Of a stretch of DNA of 64,000 bases, positions 6,902 through 15,378 are shown piece after piece. The stretch's first letter is position 1, and each line of letters begins with the position of its first letter. The notes beneath the pieces were generated by a model. It did no database searches. It saw only the letters and a program-made list of their open reading frames with translations, and had not been told where the DNA came from. Location of the stretch: the NCBI GenBank assembly GCA_963732375.1, contig CAVSZE010000001.1, forward strand, positions 62,001 to 126,000. Direction: 5' to 3'. The stretch comes from RPQJ01 sp963732375. Lineage in GTDB: Bacteria; Pseudomonadota; Gammaproteobacteria; Steroidobacterales; Steroidobacteraceae. The translations under genes and the position numbers were made by a program.

Positions 6902-8486
6902 TCTTGCGGCGCGCTGCCGCGCTCGCCTTCGACTTGGCATTGGTCCTGTTCTTCGCTTTCGACTTTGCCGTTGCCTTGGCTTTCCCGGCCTTGACCTTGG
7001 CTTTGGCCTTCGCCCTCGGCACGGCCTGTGCGTCGGCAGGCGCATGGCCGCCGGGAAACGGCAGCGCGTCCGCTGCGGCCAGCAGTTCTTCCCAGGCGCC
7101 GCGCATGCAGTCGAGCATCACGCCCGGGTCCGGCACCATGCTGCGGCACGACACCATCGAGATCCACATCACGCCGTTGTAGCTCACGCCGGTGAAGTTG
7201 AGCCCGCAGCCGTCCACCGGGATGCTGATCGGGTACATGCACATGGCTTTGGCGCCCGCCAGGTACATCGCCTCGTCGGGTCCGCGCACGTTCGAGACTG
7301 TCATGTTGATCCGCGACACGAGCAGGCGATTGAACAGCGCGTGCGCGGCGAAAGGCGGCAGCACGTCGAGCAGGTTCATCAGCGTGTCGAGGCCCATGGC
7401 CTCGGCCTGCTCCTTGCTGGTGCGCGCCTCGATGTGCACCGCCTGCAGGCGCTCGATCGGGTCGGCGATGTCGGAGCGCACGCGGACCGGGAACCCGGCG
7501 ACGTGGTTGCCACCCGACGCGCCGTCGCTGCGCAGCGAGATCGGCATCAGTCCCAGCATCGATTCGTCGGGGAGCTCGCGCTTGCCCAGCAGGTATTTGC
7601 GCGCCGCGCCGCCGGCAACCGCGACGAACACGTCATTCAGTGTCGATCCCGGCACCTTGGCGCGGATGCGCTTGATGCGCGAGATGGGCATGCCGAAGCC
7701 CTCCACCACTCGATTGGTGGTGATCGCTTCGCTGAACCGGGTGTGCGGCGCGGCGGGCGGCAGCATGCCGGAGAACTTGCTGGTCAGTCCGGAGATATCG
7801 CCCTCGGCGACCTTCGGCAGTTGCTCGAGGCCGAACTCCAGCATGCGGCCTGCGATTGCGCCCGACATGCGCAATACCTTGGTCGTGCGCTCGACCTGGT
7901 TGGCCAGGCCGCGCGAGATGAATTCATAGCGTGACGGTTCCCGATCGCCGACAACCACGCGGGACGATTCGGAGACTGCTACCGGATCCGGGGTGGCCTC
8001 GTGCAACTGTCGCGTGAGGTGGACCGCGGCCATGCCGTCCACGATGGCGTGGTGGATCTTCAGGAAAATGCCAAACGCGCCTGGGGGCAGGTTCGGGATG
8101 TTGTCCAGTCCCTCGATGACGTAGGCCTCCCACAGCGGGCGCGAGCGATCCAGTGGCCGCGAGTGCAGGCGGGCGACCTGGATCATCAGCTGGCGCCAGT
8201 CGCCGGGCTTCGGCAGGGCGATGTGCCGTATGTGGTACTCGACGTCGATATTCGTCTCGGTGATCCAGTACGGTCGATCGAGGCCGAATGGCACCGTCGC
8301 GAGACGCCGACGAAACACCGGGTGCAGGTAGAGGCGCTGCTCGTAGTGCTGCAGGATGTCCTTGAACCGCACCTTGCCGCCTGGCGCAGTCGTCACGTCG
8401 TAGATGATCAAGCTGGCGACGTGGTTGTAGATGTTGCGTCGTTCGCCAATCAGCATGACGTTGTCGGTGCCGGACAGTTGCTGCAT
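6825..8486 (-). CDS. Wax ester synthase / diacylglycerol O-acyltransferase
   Basis: A 553-residue bifunctional WS/DGAT that esterifies acyl-CoA with fatty alcohols or diacylglycerol, making storage wax esters or triacylglycerol at the membrane-droplet surface. The catalytic HHAIVDG is at residues 145-151, preceded by SRPLWEAYVIEG (about 115). Later blocks are LNDVFVAVAGGA, LMPISLR and NMTVSNVRGP. The start is ATG 8486, with AGGAGG about eight nt upstream. Residues about 491-553 form a Lys/Ala/Arg-rich tail (repeated AKAK, KSK) unlike the compact C-terminus of the family and resembling histone H1-like or PhaF-like DNA-binding tails. The coding end overlaps the convergent permease gene by 77 bp, so the tail could have arisen by read-through of an older stop. 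Confidence 0.93.
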   Translation of the reverse strand: MQQLSGTDNVMLIGERRNIYNHVASLIIYDVTTAPGGKVRFKDILQHYEQRLYLHPVFRRRLATVPFGLDRPYWITETNIDVEYHIRHIALPKPGDWRQLMIQVARLHSRPLDRSRPLWEAYVIEGLDNIPNLPPGAFGIFLKIHHAIVDGMAAVHLTRQLHEATPDPVAVSESSRVVVGDREPSRYEFISRGLANQVERTTKVLRMSGAIAGRMLEFGLEQLPKVAEGDISGLTSKFSGMLPPAAPHTRFSEAITTNRVVEGFGMPISRIKRIRAKVPGSTLNDVFVAVAGGAARKYLLGKRELPDESMLGLMPISLRSDGASGGNHVAGFPVRVRSDIADPIERLQAVHIEARTSKEQAEAMGLDTLMNLLDVLPPFAAHALFNRLLVSRINMTVSNVRGPDEAMYLAGAKAMCMYPISIPVDGCGLNFTGVSYNGVMWISMVSCRSMVPDPGVMLDCMRGAWEELLAAADALPFPGGHAPADAQAVPRAKAKAKVKAGKAKATAKSKAKNRTNAKSKASAAARRKTSAVAPRTRPAKARTPLPARAPRGA

Positions 8487-8603
8487 CTCGACGCCCTCCT
8501 GGGCAATGGAACCGATGAGTGTGATGCGACCGTGGACATCGGGCAATCGCACTGGAGGGTGGCCACCCGCGTGACCACGCTCCGTTTCAACCAGGTCAAG
8601 GCG

Positions 8604-8660
8604 TGATGCCTGTTTTTTAAGTAATTGAATTAACAGATAAAACGCGATTCGATCAGGTTT
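8604..8660. promoter_or_regulatory. AT-rich divergent promoter region
   Basis: Between the WS/DGAT and RlpA-like genes, both reading outward, the sequence becomes sharply AT-rich (TGTTTTTTAAG to AACAGATAAAACG). It includes an 11-bp palindrome TAATTGAATTA at 8622-8632. This is the likely site of promoters for both genes and possibly an operator. No single -35/-10 pair stands out. Confidence 0.4.
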
Positions 8661-8708
8661 CTTGCTGTTGGCCGGGAACTCGGGTGAGTCGAGTTGGTCT
8701 ATGCTGCG

Positions 8709-9194
8709 ATGCAGCAATATCACATACGATCGATGAGCCCGCAGGCCAGGTCTGCCGCAGCCGTTCCAGCATCCGACCAGTGGCGCGCGCTCGCTACTGC
8801 CGTGGCCGGGGCGACGCTCGCGATCCTGCTTTGCGCGCCTGCCTCGGGGTCACGCAACAACCCGGTCATGAACAACGCAGACCCCGTGGGCCATGTCGTA
8901 TCGGCGTGGAAGCAGAGTGGCCGCGTGTCCTGGTACGGACCCGGATTTCACGGTCGGCAAACGGCCAGCGGTGAAATTTTCGATTCCGGCGATCTCACGA
9001 TGGCGCACCGCACACTGCCACTCGGCAGCCAGGTTCGCGTTACCAATCTCGACAATGGCCGCAGCGTGGTGCTTCGGGTCAATGACCGGGGTCCGTACGT
9101 ACGCGGTCGAATCGCCGATCTCTCCCGCGCCGCGGCCAGGCGCCTGGACTTCCTCGATGACGGTGTCGTGCGGGCGCGGATCGAGCTGCTCTGA
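8709..9194 (+). CDS. RlpA-like double-psi beta-barrel protein
   Basis: A 161-residue protein whose C-terminal half is the RlpA-type double-psi beta-barrel: SWYGPGFHG, TASGEIFD, TMAHRTLPLGS and RVNDRGPYV, in family order. Residues around 25-45 are hydrophobic and likely a signal peptide or membrane anchor, so it should act in the envelope on peptidoglycan or septal material. RlpA proteins cleave naked glycan strands, but this one lacks the SPOR domain of full-length RlpA, so substrate targeting would differ. The start is uncertain: ATG 8709, ATG 8733 and TTG 8694 are all in frame. Confidence 0.8.
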   Translation: MQQYHIRSMSPQARSAAAVPASDQWRALATAVAGATLAILLCAPASGSRNNPVMNNADPVGHVVSAWKQSGRVSWYGPGFHGRQTASGEIFDSGDLTMAHRTLPLGSQVRVTNLDNGRSVVLRVNDRGPYVRGRIADLSRAAARRLDFLDDGVVRARIELL

Positions 9195-9211
9195 CGGCCT
9201 GCTGCCTTCGC

Positions 9212-12200
9212 TCAGGTCCCGCCCGGCACGATGACGTGCGGCAGCCCGATGGCCGTCGCCTGTGACTCGAGTCTCGCGAGTTCGCTGTCCTGCATTGACT
9301 TCAGTTCACCCTCGATCGCCGAGAGCGCCGCCAGGTTTTCGTCGAGCTGCCCGGCCTGGCCCTGCGTCGGTGCGAAGTCCGAGTCCTGGATGCTGCTGTA
9401 CAGGTTCGAGAGCTGCGAATAGAGCTTGGCGCCGCCTTCGCGGCCGGCCAGCACGTCGTACACGACCTTGGCCTCGGGATTGTGCATCTGGTGCTCGAGC
9501 TCGTCGCTGCGTTTCACCAGCGCCCCGGCAGAAGCATTGAGGTCACGCGCGGCGGCGTTCTTCGCCGTCCGCTTCTCGATGTCGGCCGACTGCGCGCGGA
9601 TTGCCCTCACCGCCTCGATGTCCTGTTCGAGGCGATCGAGCGCCGCGCCGGTGCGCAGCGAGAACTCGTAGTTCGCCTGCATGTCCGTCATCGTGGCCGT
9701 GGAGCGCGGATCTGCCCCGACTTCAGCCTCAGTGGTGAGCGTACGGCCTGCCGCAGTGAGCTTCAGCGTGTACTTGCCGGGCAATACCAGCGGTCCCTGC
9801 TCCGGATTGCCGGCGTCGATCTTCGCCTGCTCCAGCGTCGTCGCGCCCTCGCGGCGCAGGTCCCACTGCACGCGGTTCAGGCCCTGTTCCTTGGTGAGCG
9901 CGGGCTTGTTCGGCTCGCTGGGCTCGTCCGGATCGTCCTTGGCGTAGTGGTCAGGCTTGGCGACCGAGCTCAGCGTGCGTACCAGCGTGCCCTGCGAGTC
10001 GAAGATCTCGAGCTTGAACTCGTTCGGGTCGTCGGGAGAGGGCTTGTGGCCCGCCGGCGTCTCGGCCAGCTCGTCCTTGAGCCAGTAGGTGATGGTCATG
10101 CCGTAGGGCGCGTTATGCGAGTCGTTGTCGGTAAGCTCGTCCCAGCGGAACTCGAGCCGGTTGCGATTGGCCTTGCGCGGCGTGAACAGGTGCACGGGCT
10201 CGGCCTTGACGCCCGCATCGAAAGCGCGCAGCGCGGTGATGTCGTCGAGGATCCAGATGCCGCGCCGTGTGCCGAGGATCAGGTCGTCGTGCCGGATCTC
10301 GATGTCGGAGACGCCGACTGCCGGCAGGCTGCCGTTGCGGATGTCGAAGAAGCTCGCGCCTGCGTCGCGCGACATGTACAGGCCACGCTCGCTGCCGACG
10401 AACAGCAGGTCCGGATTGGTCGGGTCCTCGCGTACCACGAACAGGTGCTGGTCGTCGGGCAGGCCCTTGCCGAGCTGGTCCCAGCTCTGGCCATAGTTGC
10501 GCGTGCGGAAGAGATAGGGCCGCGGGTCATTGAGCCGCCGTGCATCCACCACCACGTAGGCCGTGCCGGCATGCCGGTACGACGGCTCGATCGCCTCGAC
10601 CGTACCCCACTCGGGCAGCTTCGACGGAGTGACGTTCTTCCAGGTCTTGCCGCCATCCCGCGTGAGCTGCACCAGGCCGTCGTCGGTACCCACCCAGATC
10701 TCGCCTGCGGTAAGCGGTGACTCGGCGATCGAGAAGATCGTGTCGTAGACCTCCACTCCGGTGATGTCGCCGGTGATCGGGCCCCCGGTCCACTGCTGCT
10801 TCGACTTGTCGTCGCGCGTGAGGTCCGGGCTGATGGCCTGCCAGGTCGCGCCGCGGTCGGTCGTGCGGAACAGCACATTGGCGCCGTGATAGAGCACCTT
10901 CGGGTCGTGCGGCGAGTCCGCGATCGGCGCGCTCCACTGGAAGCGGTACTTCGCGTCCTTTGCCGGCGTGCCCGACAGGTCGCGCGGATAGACGCCGACG
11001 CTGCGGAAATTGCCGACGCCCTCCTGGTAATGCGAGATATATCCGCCGTACTCGCCGGCGTAGACGGTGCCCGGCTCGGCCGGGTCGTAGACGAAGTCGC
11101 CGGCCTCGCCGCCGCCCACCGCCCAGTTGTCGCCGAGCGTCGGCCCGCTGCCGGCGCTGCCGGTGCGCAGCGTGTAGGCGGGACCGCTCGCCGTGCCCCA
11201 GTCCTGCATCGTGCCGCCGACGTGGTACGGATATCGGTCGTCCGCGTCGATGTTGTAGAACTGCGGCGTCGGCATCATCGGTGCCGCCCAACTCACGCCC
11301 CCGTCGATCGAGATACCGACGCCGCCGTCGCTGCCGGACATGACGCGGCGCGAGTCCTTCGGGTCTATCCACAGGTCGTGGTAGTCGCCGTGCGTCTTCG
11401 CGTCCACCGAGACGATGGTCTTGCCGCCGTCCACTGTCTTGAGCAGCGGCACCTGCGGGAACCACACCACGTCCGCGTTGTTCGGGTCGATGGTGAGGCC
11501 CATGTAATACCAGGCGCGCTGGCGCAACGAGGCACTGTCGCTCGCCAGTTCCCAGGTTTCGCCGCCGTCATTGGACCGGTACAGCCCGCCTTCCTTCGCC
11601 TCGATCAATGCGTAGACCACGTCCGAGTTCGAGGGCGCGACACGCACCCCGACCTTGCCCCACGGGCCCTCCGGCAGGCCGCTCTTCTTCAGTTGCTCCC
11701 AGGTATCGCCGCCGTCGGCGGAGCGGTAGAGGCCACTGCCGGGGCCACCGCTGGTCATGTCCCAGGGCTTGCGCTGCGCCTGCCACAAGCCCGCGAACAC
11801 GATGCGCGGATTGTTCGGGTCGAGCGCCACGTCGGAGGCCCCGGTCTGGTCGTCCTTGTGGAGCACCTGCTTCCAGGTCTTGCCGCCATCCGTCGTGCGA
11901 TAAACGCCGCGCTCCTTGTTCGGCCCGAACGGCGAGCCGAGCACGGCGGCAAATGCAACGTCGGGGTTTCGCGGGTCAACGGCCATCGTCCCGATCTGGC
12001 CGCGCGACTTCCACACGTGCTGCCAGGTCTTGCCTGCGTCATCGGACTTGAAGATGCCCGTACCGACGGAGACGTTGCCGCGGATGTTGGCTTCGCCACT
12101 GCCCGCGTAGACCACGTTGGGATCCGACGGCGCGATGGCGATCGAGCCGATCGAGTTCGTCGACTGTTCGTCGAACACCGGCTTCCATGCATGTCCGCCG

Positions 12201-12442
12201 TTGCTGCTCTTCCAGATGCCCCCCTGCGAGTAGGCGACGTAGTAGGTGAGCGGGTCGCCGGGCACGCCGGCGACGCGTGTGGCGCGGCCGGAGATGTTCG
12301 GGCCCACCGGGCGATATTCGAGCGCGCCGAGTTCTTTCTTGGGTTTTTCCTTGCCGTACGCCTGCGGCATTGCCGCCAGGACGGCGCCCGCGACCATGAC
12401 GCCCAGTACCATGCGCGAGACGCGGACACTCGAAATGTTCAT
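9212..12442 (-). CDS. Secreted BNR/Asp-box beta-propeller protein (VPS10/sortilin-like)
   Basis: A 1076-residue exported protein with a clear signal peptide (hydrophobic residues 12-24, cleavage after QAYG). The first ~720 residues carry at least eight Asp-box motifs of type S-x-D-G-G-x-T-W (for example SDDAGKTW, TTDGGKTW, SADGGDTW, SNDGGETW, TRDGGKTW), the signature of VPS10/sialidase-like beta-propellers. The C-terminal ~300 residues form a separate domain with Ala/Glu-rich helices near the end. Such proteins are common in soil and marine Proteobacteria and Bacteroidetes and have no assigned reaction; they are sometimes annotated as glycosyl hydrolases. The gene stands alone and converges on the RlpA-like gene with only 17 bp between them. 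Confidence 0.85.
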   Translation of the reverse strand: MNISSVRVSRMVLGVMVAGAVLAAMPQAYGKEKPKKELGALEYRPVGPNISGRATRVAGVPGDPLTYYVAYSQGGIWKSSNGGHAWKPVFDEQSTNSIGSIAIAPSDPNVVYAGSGEANIRGNVSVGTGIFKSDDAGKTWQHVWKSRGQIGTMAVDPRNPDVAFAAVLGSPFGPNKERGVYRTTDGGKTWKQVLHKDDQTGASDVALDPNNPRIVFAGLWQAQRKPWDMTSGGPGSGLYRSADGGDTWEQLKKSGLPEGPWGKVGVRVAPSNSDVVYALIEAKEGGLYRSNDGGETWELASDSASLRQRAWYYMGLTIDPNNADVVWFPQVPLLKTVDGGKTIVSVDAKTHGDYHDLWIDPKDSRRVMSGSDGGVGISIDGGVSWAAPMMPTPQFYNIDADDRYPYHVGGTMQDWGTASGPAYTLRTGSAGSGPTLGDNWAVGGGEAGDFVYDPAEPGTVYAGEYGGYISHYQEGVGNFRSVGVYPRDLSGTPAKDAKYRFQWSAPIADSPHDPKVLYHGANVLFRTTDRGATWQAISPDLTRDDKSKQQWTGGPITGDITGVEVYDTIFSIAESPLTAGEIWVGTDDGLVQLTRDGGKTWKNVTPSKLPEWGTVEAIEPSYRHAGTAYVVVDARRLNDPRPYLFRTRNYGQSWDQLGKGLPDDQHLFVVREDPTNPDLLFVGSERGLYMSRDAGASFFDIRNGSLPAVGVSDIEIRHDDLILGTRRGIWILDDITALRAFDAGVKAEPVHLFTPRKANRNRLEFRWDELTDNDSHNAPYGMTITYWLKDELAETPAGHKPSPDDPNEFKLEIFDSQGTLVRTLSSVAKPDHYAKDDPDEPSEPNKPALTKEQGLNRVQWDLRREGATTLEQAKIDAGNPEQGPLVLPGKYTLKLTAAGRTLTTEAEVGADPRSTATMTDMQANYEFSLRTGAALDRLEQDIEAVRAIRAQSADIEKRTAKNAAARDLNASAGALVKRSDELEHQMHNPEAKVVYDVLAGREGGAKLYSQLSNLYSSIQDSDFAPTQGQAGQLDENLAALSAIEGELKSMQDSELARLESQATAIGLPHVIVPGGT

Positions 12443-12517
12443 CGGGCCCCCAATTTGGATTCAGCCGTTCGTAACAGCGCTCCATCCTAGCGCGGCGACG
12501 TTCGGCTAAGCTAGGGC

Positions 12518-15298
12518 ATGGAAACGGAATTCGACACGGACCAGCCGCTGCGCGACGACATCCGGCTGCTCGGTCGGCTGCTCGGCGACACAGTGCGCGA
12601 GCAGGAAGGCACTGCGGCCTTCGAGCTGGTGGAACGCGTGAGGCAGAGTTCCATCGCCTTCCGTCGCGACGACGACGTTGCGGCCCGCCGCGAACTCGAG
12701 CGAATCCTCGACGAGCTGAGCCGCGAAGAGACGATGGTGGTCGTGCGTTCGTTCAGCTATTTCTCGCACCTCGCCAACCTCGCCGAGGACCTCGACAACA
12801 CACGTCGAGGGCGGCAATCGGAGATCGACGGGGTCAGGCCCGCCGACGGCAGCCTGGTGCGGGCGCTGGACCGCGTCGAGGCCGCCGGCATCGGCCCGGA
12901 TGCATTGCGCGATTTCTTCAGTGTGGCCGAAGTGGTGCCGGTACTGACCGCGCACCCGACCGAGGTCCAGCGCAAGAGCGTGCGTGACCTCGAGATGGAG
13001 ATCGAGCGGTTGCTCCGGGCGCGTGACCGCTCGCAGCTCACGCCGCGCGAACGCGCCGCCAGCGACGAGGCGGTGCGGCGGGCGGTGCTGGCGCTGTGGC
13101 AGACGCGAATGCTGCGCCTCGAGAAGCTCGACGTCATCGACGAGGTGGCCAACGGCCTGTCGTTCTTCGAACAGACGTTCCTGGCCGAGGTCCCGACGTT
13201 GTACGGCGCGCTGCAGGACGAACTCGAGCGCCGCCACCCCGGCCGGCCATGGACCGACGTGCCGTCGTTCCTGCGGGTCGGCTCATGGATAGGCGGCGAC
13301 CGCGACGGCAACCCGTTCGTGAACGAGGCGGTGCTGCGACGCACGCTGCGCATGCAGTCCTCGCGTGTGTTCGAGCACTACCTGGATGAACTGCACGCAC
13401 TCGGCGCCGAGTTGTCCCTCACCACGCTGGTTGCGCAGGTCTCGCCGGAACTCGGCGCGCTGGCCGACAGGTCGCCCGACTCCAGCCCGCATCGTCGCGA
13501 TGAGCCATACCGCCGCGCACTTACCGGCCTGTATGCGCGTGTGGCGGCGACCACCAGGACGCTGGGCCAGCACGAGCCGGTGCGGCACGCGGTCGGCGAT
13601 GCGCCGCCCTACGCGGGTCCGGTCGAATTCGCCGCGGACCTCGAGGTGATTCATCGCTCGCTGCAGGCGAACCGGTCGGCGCTGCTCGCCCGCGGGCGCC
13701 TGCGTCGATTGAGAAGGGCGGTCGGGGTATTCGGATTCCATCTGGCGCCGATCGACCTGCGCCAGAATTCCGACGTCCACGAGCGCGTCGTGGCGGAACT
13801 GTTCTCCGCCGCACGGCCGGAGATCCACTACGCATCGCTGGACGAAGCTGCGCGCATTCGACTGCTGGTCGAGGAACTCGCGACCGCGCGGCTGCTGGGC
13901 TCGCCGTACGTGGATTATTCCGCCGAGACCCGCAGTGAGCTGGACATCCTGAAGGCCGCGTCCGAGCTCCAGCAGAGGTACGGAGAGGGCTGCATCCCGA
14001 ATTACGTGATCTCGAAGTGCGACGGGGTCTCGGACGTGCTCGAGGTCGTGCTGCTGCTGCGCGAGGTCGGCATGTTCCGTGCGGCGGACGCAGCGCTGAA
14101 GTGCAACGTCATCCCGCTGTTCGAGACGATTGCCGACCTGCGCGCTGCGGCGGGCACGATGGACGAACTGCTGTCCATCCCGGCGTACGCGAGGCTGCTT
14201 GCCGCACGCGGTGCGGCGCAGGAAGTGATGCTGGGGTACTCCGACAGCAACAAGGACGGCGGCTATCTCACCTCGCGCTGGGAGCTGTACAAGGCGCAGA
14301 CCAGCCTGGTCGAGACTTTTCGCAGGCACGGTGTGCGGCTGCGCTTGTTTCACGGGCGGGGCGGCTCGGTAGGTCGCGGTGGCGGACCGAGCTACGAGGC
14401 TATCGTGGCGCAGCCCGGTGGCAGCGTGCAGGGCCAGATCCGGCTGACAGAGCAGGGCGAGGTCATCGGCGTGAAGTACTCGAACGCCGAGGTCGGCCGG
14501 CGGAACCTCGAGATCCTGGCGGCCGCGACGCTCGAGGCGACACTGCTCGGCAGGTCCGCGCCCGAGCCCCGCACCAGGTACATCGAGGTGCTCGACGAGT
14601 TGTCGGCGAACGCGTTCGCCGCCTACCGCAGCCTGGTCTACGAGACGCCTGGATTCGAGGACTACTTCTGGGAGTCCACGGTGATCAGTGAGATCGCCGA
14701 GCTGAATATCGGCAGCCGCCCTGCGTCGCGCAACAAGTCGCGAGCAATCGAGACGCTGCGCGCGATCCCCTGGGTGTTCTCGTGGGCCCAGTGCCGCCTG
14801 ATGCTGCCAGGCTGGTACGGGTTCGGTTCGGCGGTCAACGCATGGCTGGACAGCGGCGACGGTGCGGGAGGCGGCGCCGCTGGCGGTGGCGAGCGCCTCG
14901 AGCTGCTTCGTGAAATGAACCGCGACTGGCCTTTCTTCGCGTCGGTGCTTTCGAACATGGAAATGGTGCTGGCGAAGGCGGATCTCGCCATCGCATCGCG
15001 GTATGCGGCGCTGGTCACCGACGATGCGCTGCGCGAGACGATCTTCCGGCGCATCCGCGCCGAATTCGACGCGACCGTTGCCGCGCTGCTGCGGATACTG
15101 GGAGCCGAGCGGCTGCTCGATGCCAACCCGCAATTGGCGGCGTCGATCCGCTATCGCTTTCCCTACCTGGACCCGCTGAACCACATCCAGATCGAGTTGC
15201 TGCGCCGCTACCGTGCCGGCGACCGGGAGGAGCGCAGCCGTCGCGGAATCCACCTGACCATCAACGGCATCGCCGCTGGGCTACGCAACAGCGGCTAG
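12518..15298 (+). CDS. ppc: Phosphoenolpyruvate carboxylase
   Basis: A 926-residue cytoplasmic enzyme that carboxylates PEP to oxaloacetate, refilling the TCA cycle. All hallmark blocks are present: VLTAHPTEVQRKS with the catalytic histidine near residue 145, GYSDSNKDGG near 573, FHGRGGSVGRGGGP near 610, LNIGSRPASR, and PWVFSWAQCRLMLPGWYG. The C-terminus (GLRNSG) fits the usual GxRNTG ending. Length is normal for the bacterial enzyme. It starts at ATG 12518, 75 bp from the divergent start of the beta-propeller gene. A Gly/Ala-rich insert (GDGAGGGAAGGGE) about residue 785 is probably a surface loop. Confidence 0.97.
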   Translation: METEFDTDQPLRDDIRLLGRLLGDTVREQEGTAAFELVERVRQSSIAFRRDDDVAARRELERILDELSREETMVVVRSFSYFSHLANLAEDLDNTRRGRQSEIDGVRPADGSLVRALDRVEAAGIGPDALRDFFSVAEVVPVLTAHPTEVQRKSVRDLEMEIERLLRARDRSQLTPRERAASDEAVRRAVLALWQTRMLRLEKLDVIDEVANGLSFFEQTFLAEVPTLYGALQDELERRHPGRPWTDVPSFLRVGSWIGGDRDGNPFVNEAVLRRTLRMQSSRVFEHYLDELHALGAELSLTTLVAQVSPELGALADRSPDSSPHRRDEPYRRALTGLYARVAATTRTLGQHEPVRHAVGDAPPYAGPVEFAADLEVIHRSLQANRSALLARGRLRRLRRAVGVFGFHLAPIDLRQNSDVHERVVAELFSAARPEIHYASLDEAARIRLLVEELATARLLGSPYVDYSAETRSELDILKAASELQQRYGEGCIPNYVISKCDGVSDVLEVVLLLREVGMFRAADAALKCNVIPLFETIADLRAAAGTMDELLSIPAYARLLAARGAAQEVMLGYSDSNKDGGYLTSRWELYKAQTSLVETFRRHGVRLRLFHGRGGSVGRGGGPSYEAIVAQPGGSVQGQIRLTEQGEVIGVKYSNAEVGRRNLEILAAATLEATLLGRSAPEPRTRYIEVLDELSANAFAAYRSLVYETPGFEDYFWESTVISEIAELNIGSRPASRNKSRAIETLRAIPWVFSWAQCRLMLPGWYGFGSAVNAWLDSGDGAGGGAAGGGERLELLREMNRDWPFFASVLSNMEMVLAKADLAIASRYAALVTDDALRETIFRRIRAEFDATVAALLRILGAERLLDANPQLAASIRYRFPYLDPLNHIQIELLRRYRAGDREERSRRGIHLTINGIAAGLRNSG

Positions 15299-15378
15299 TG
15301 GCCGGACCCGGCCGCGGGGTTGCGCCAACGGCGTAGACTGGGTCGAACGTCACTTGGGCAGAAACGGAAGACACCAGC

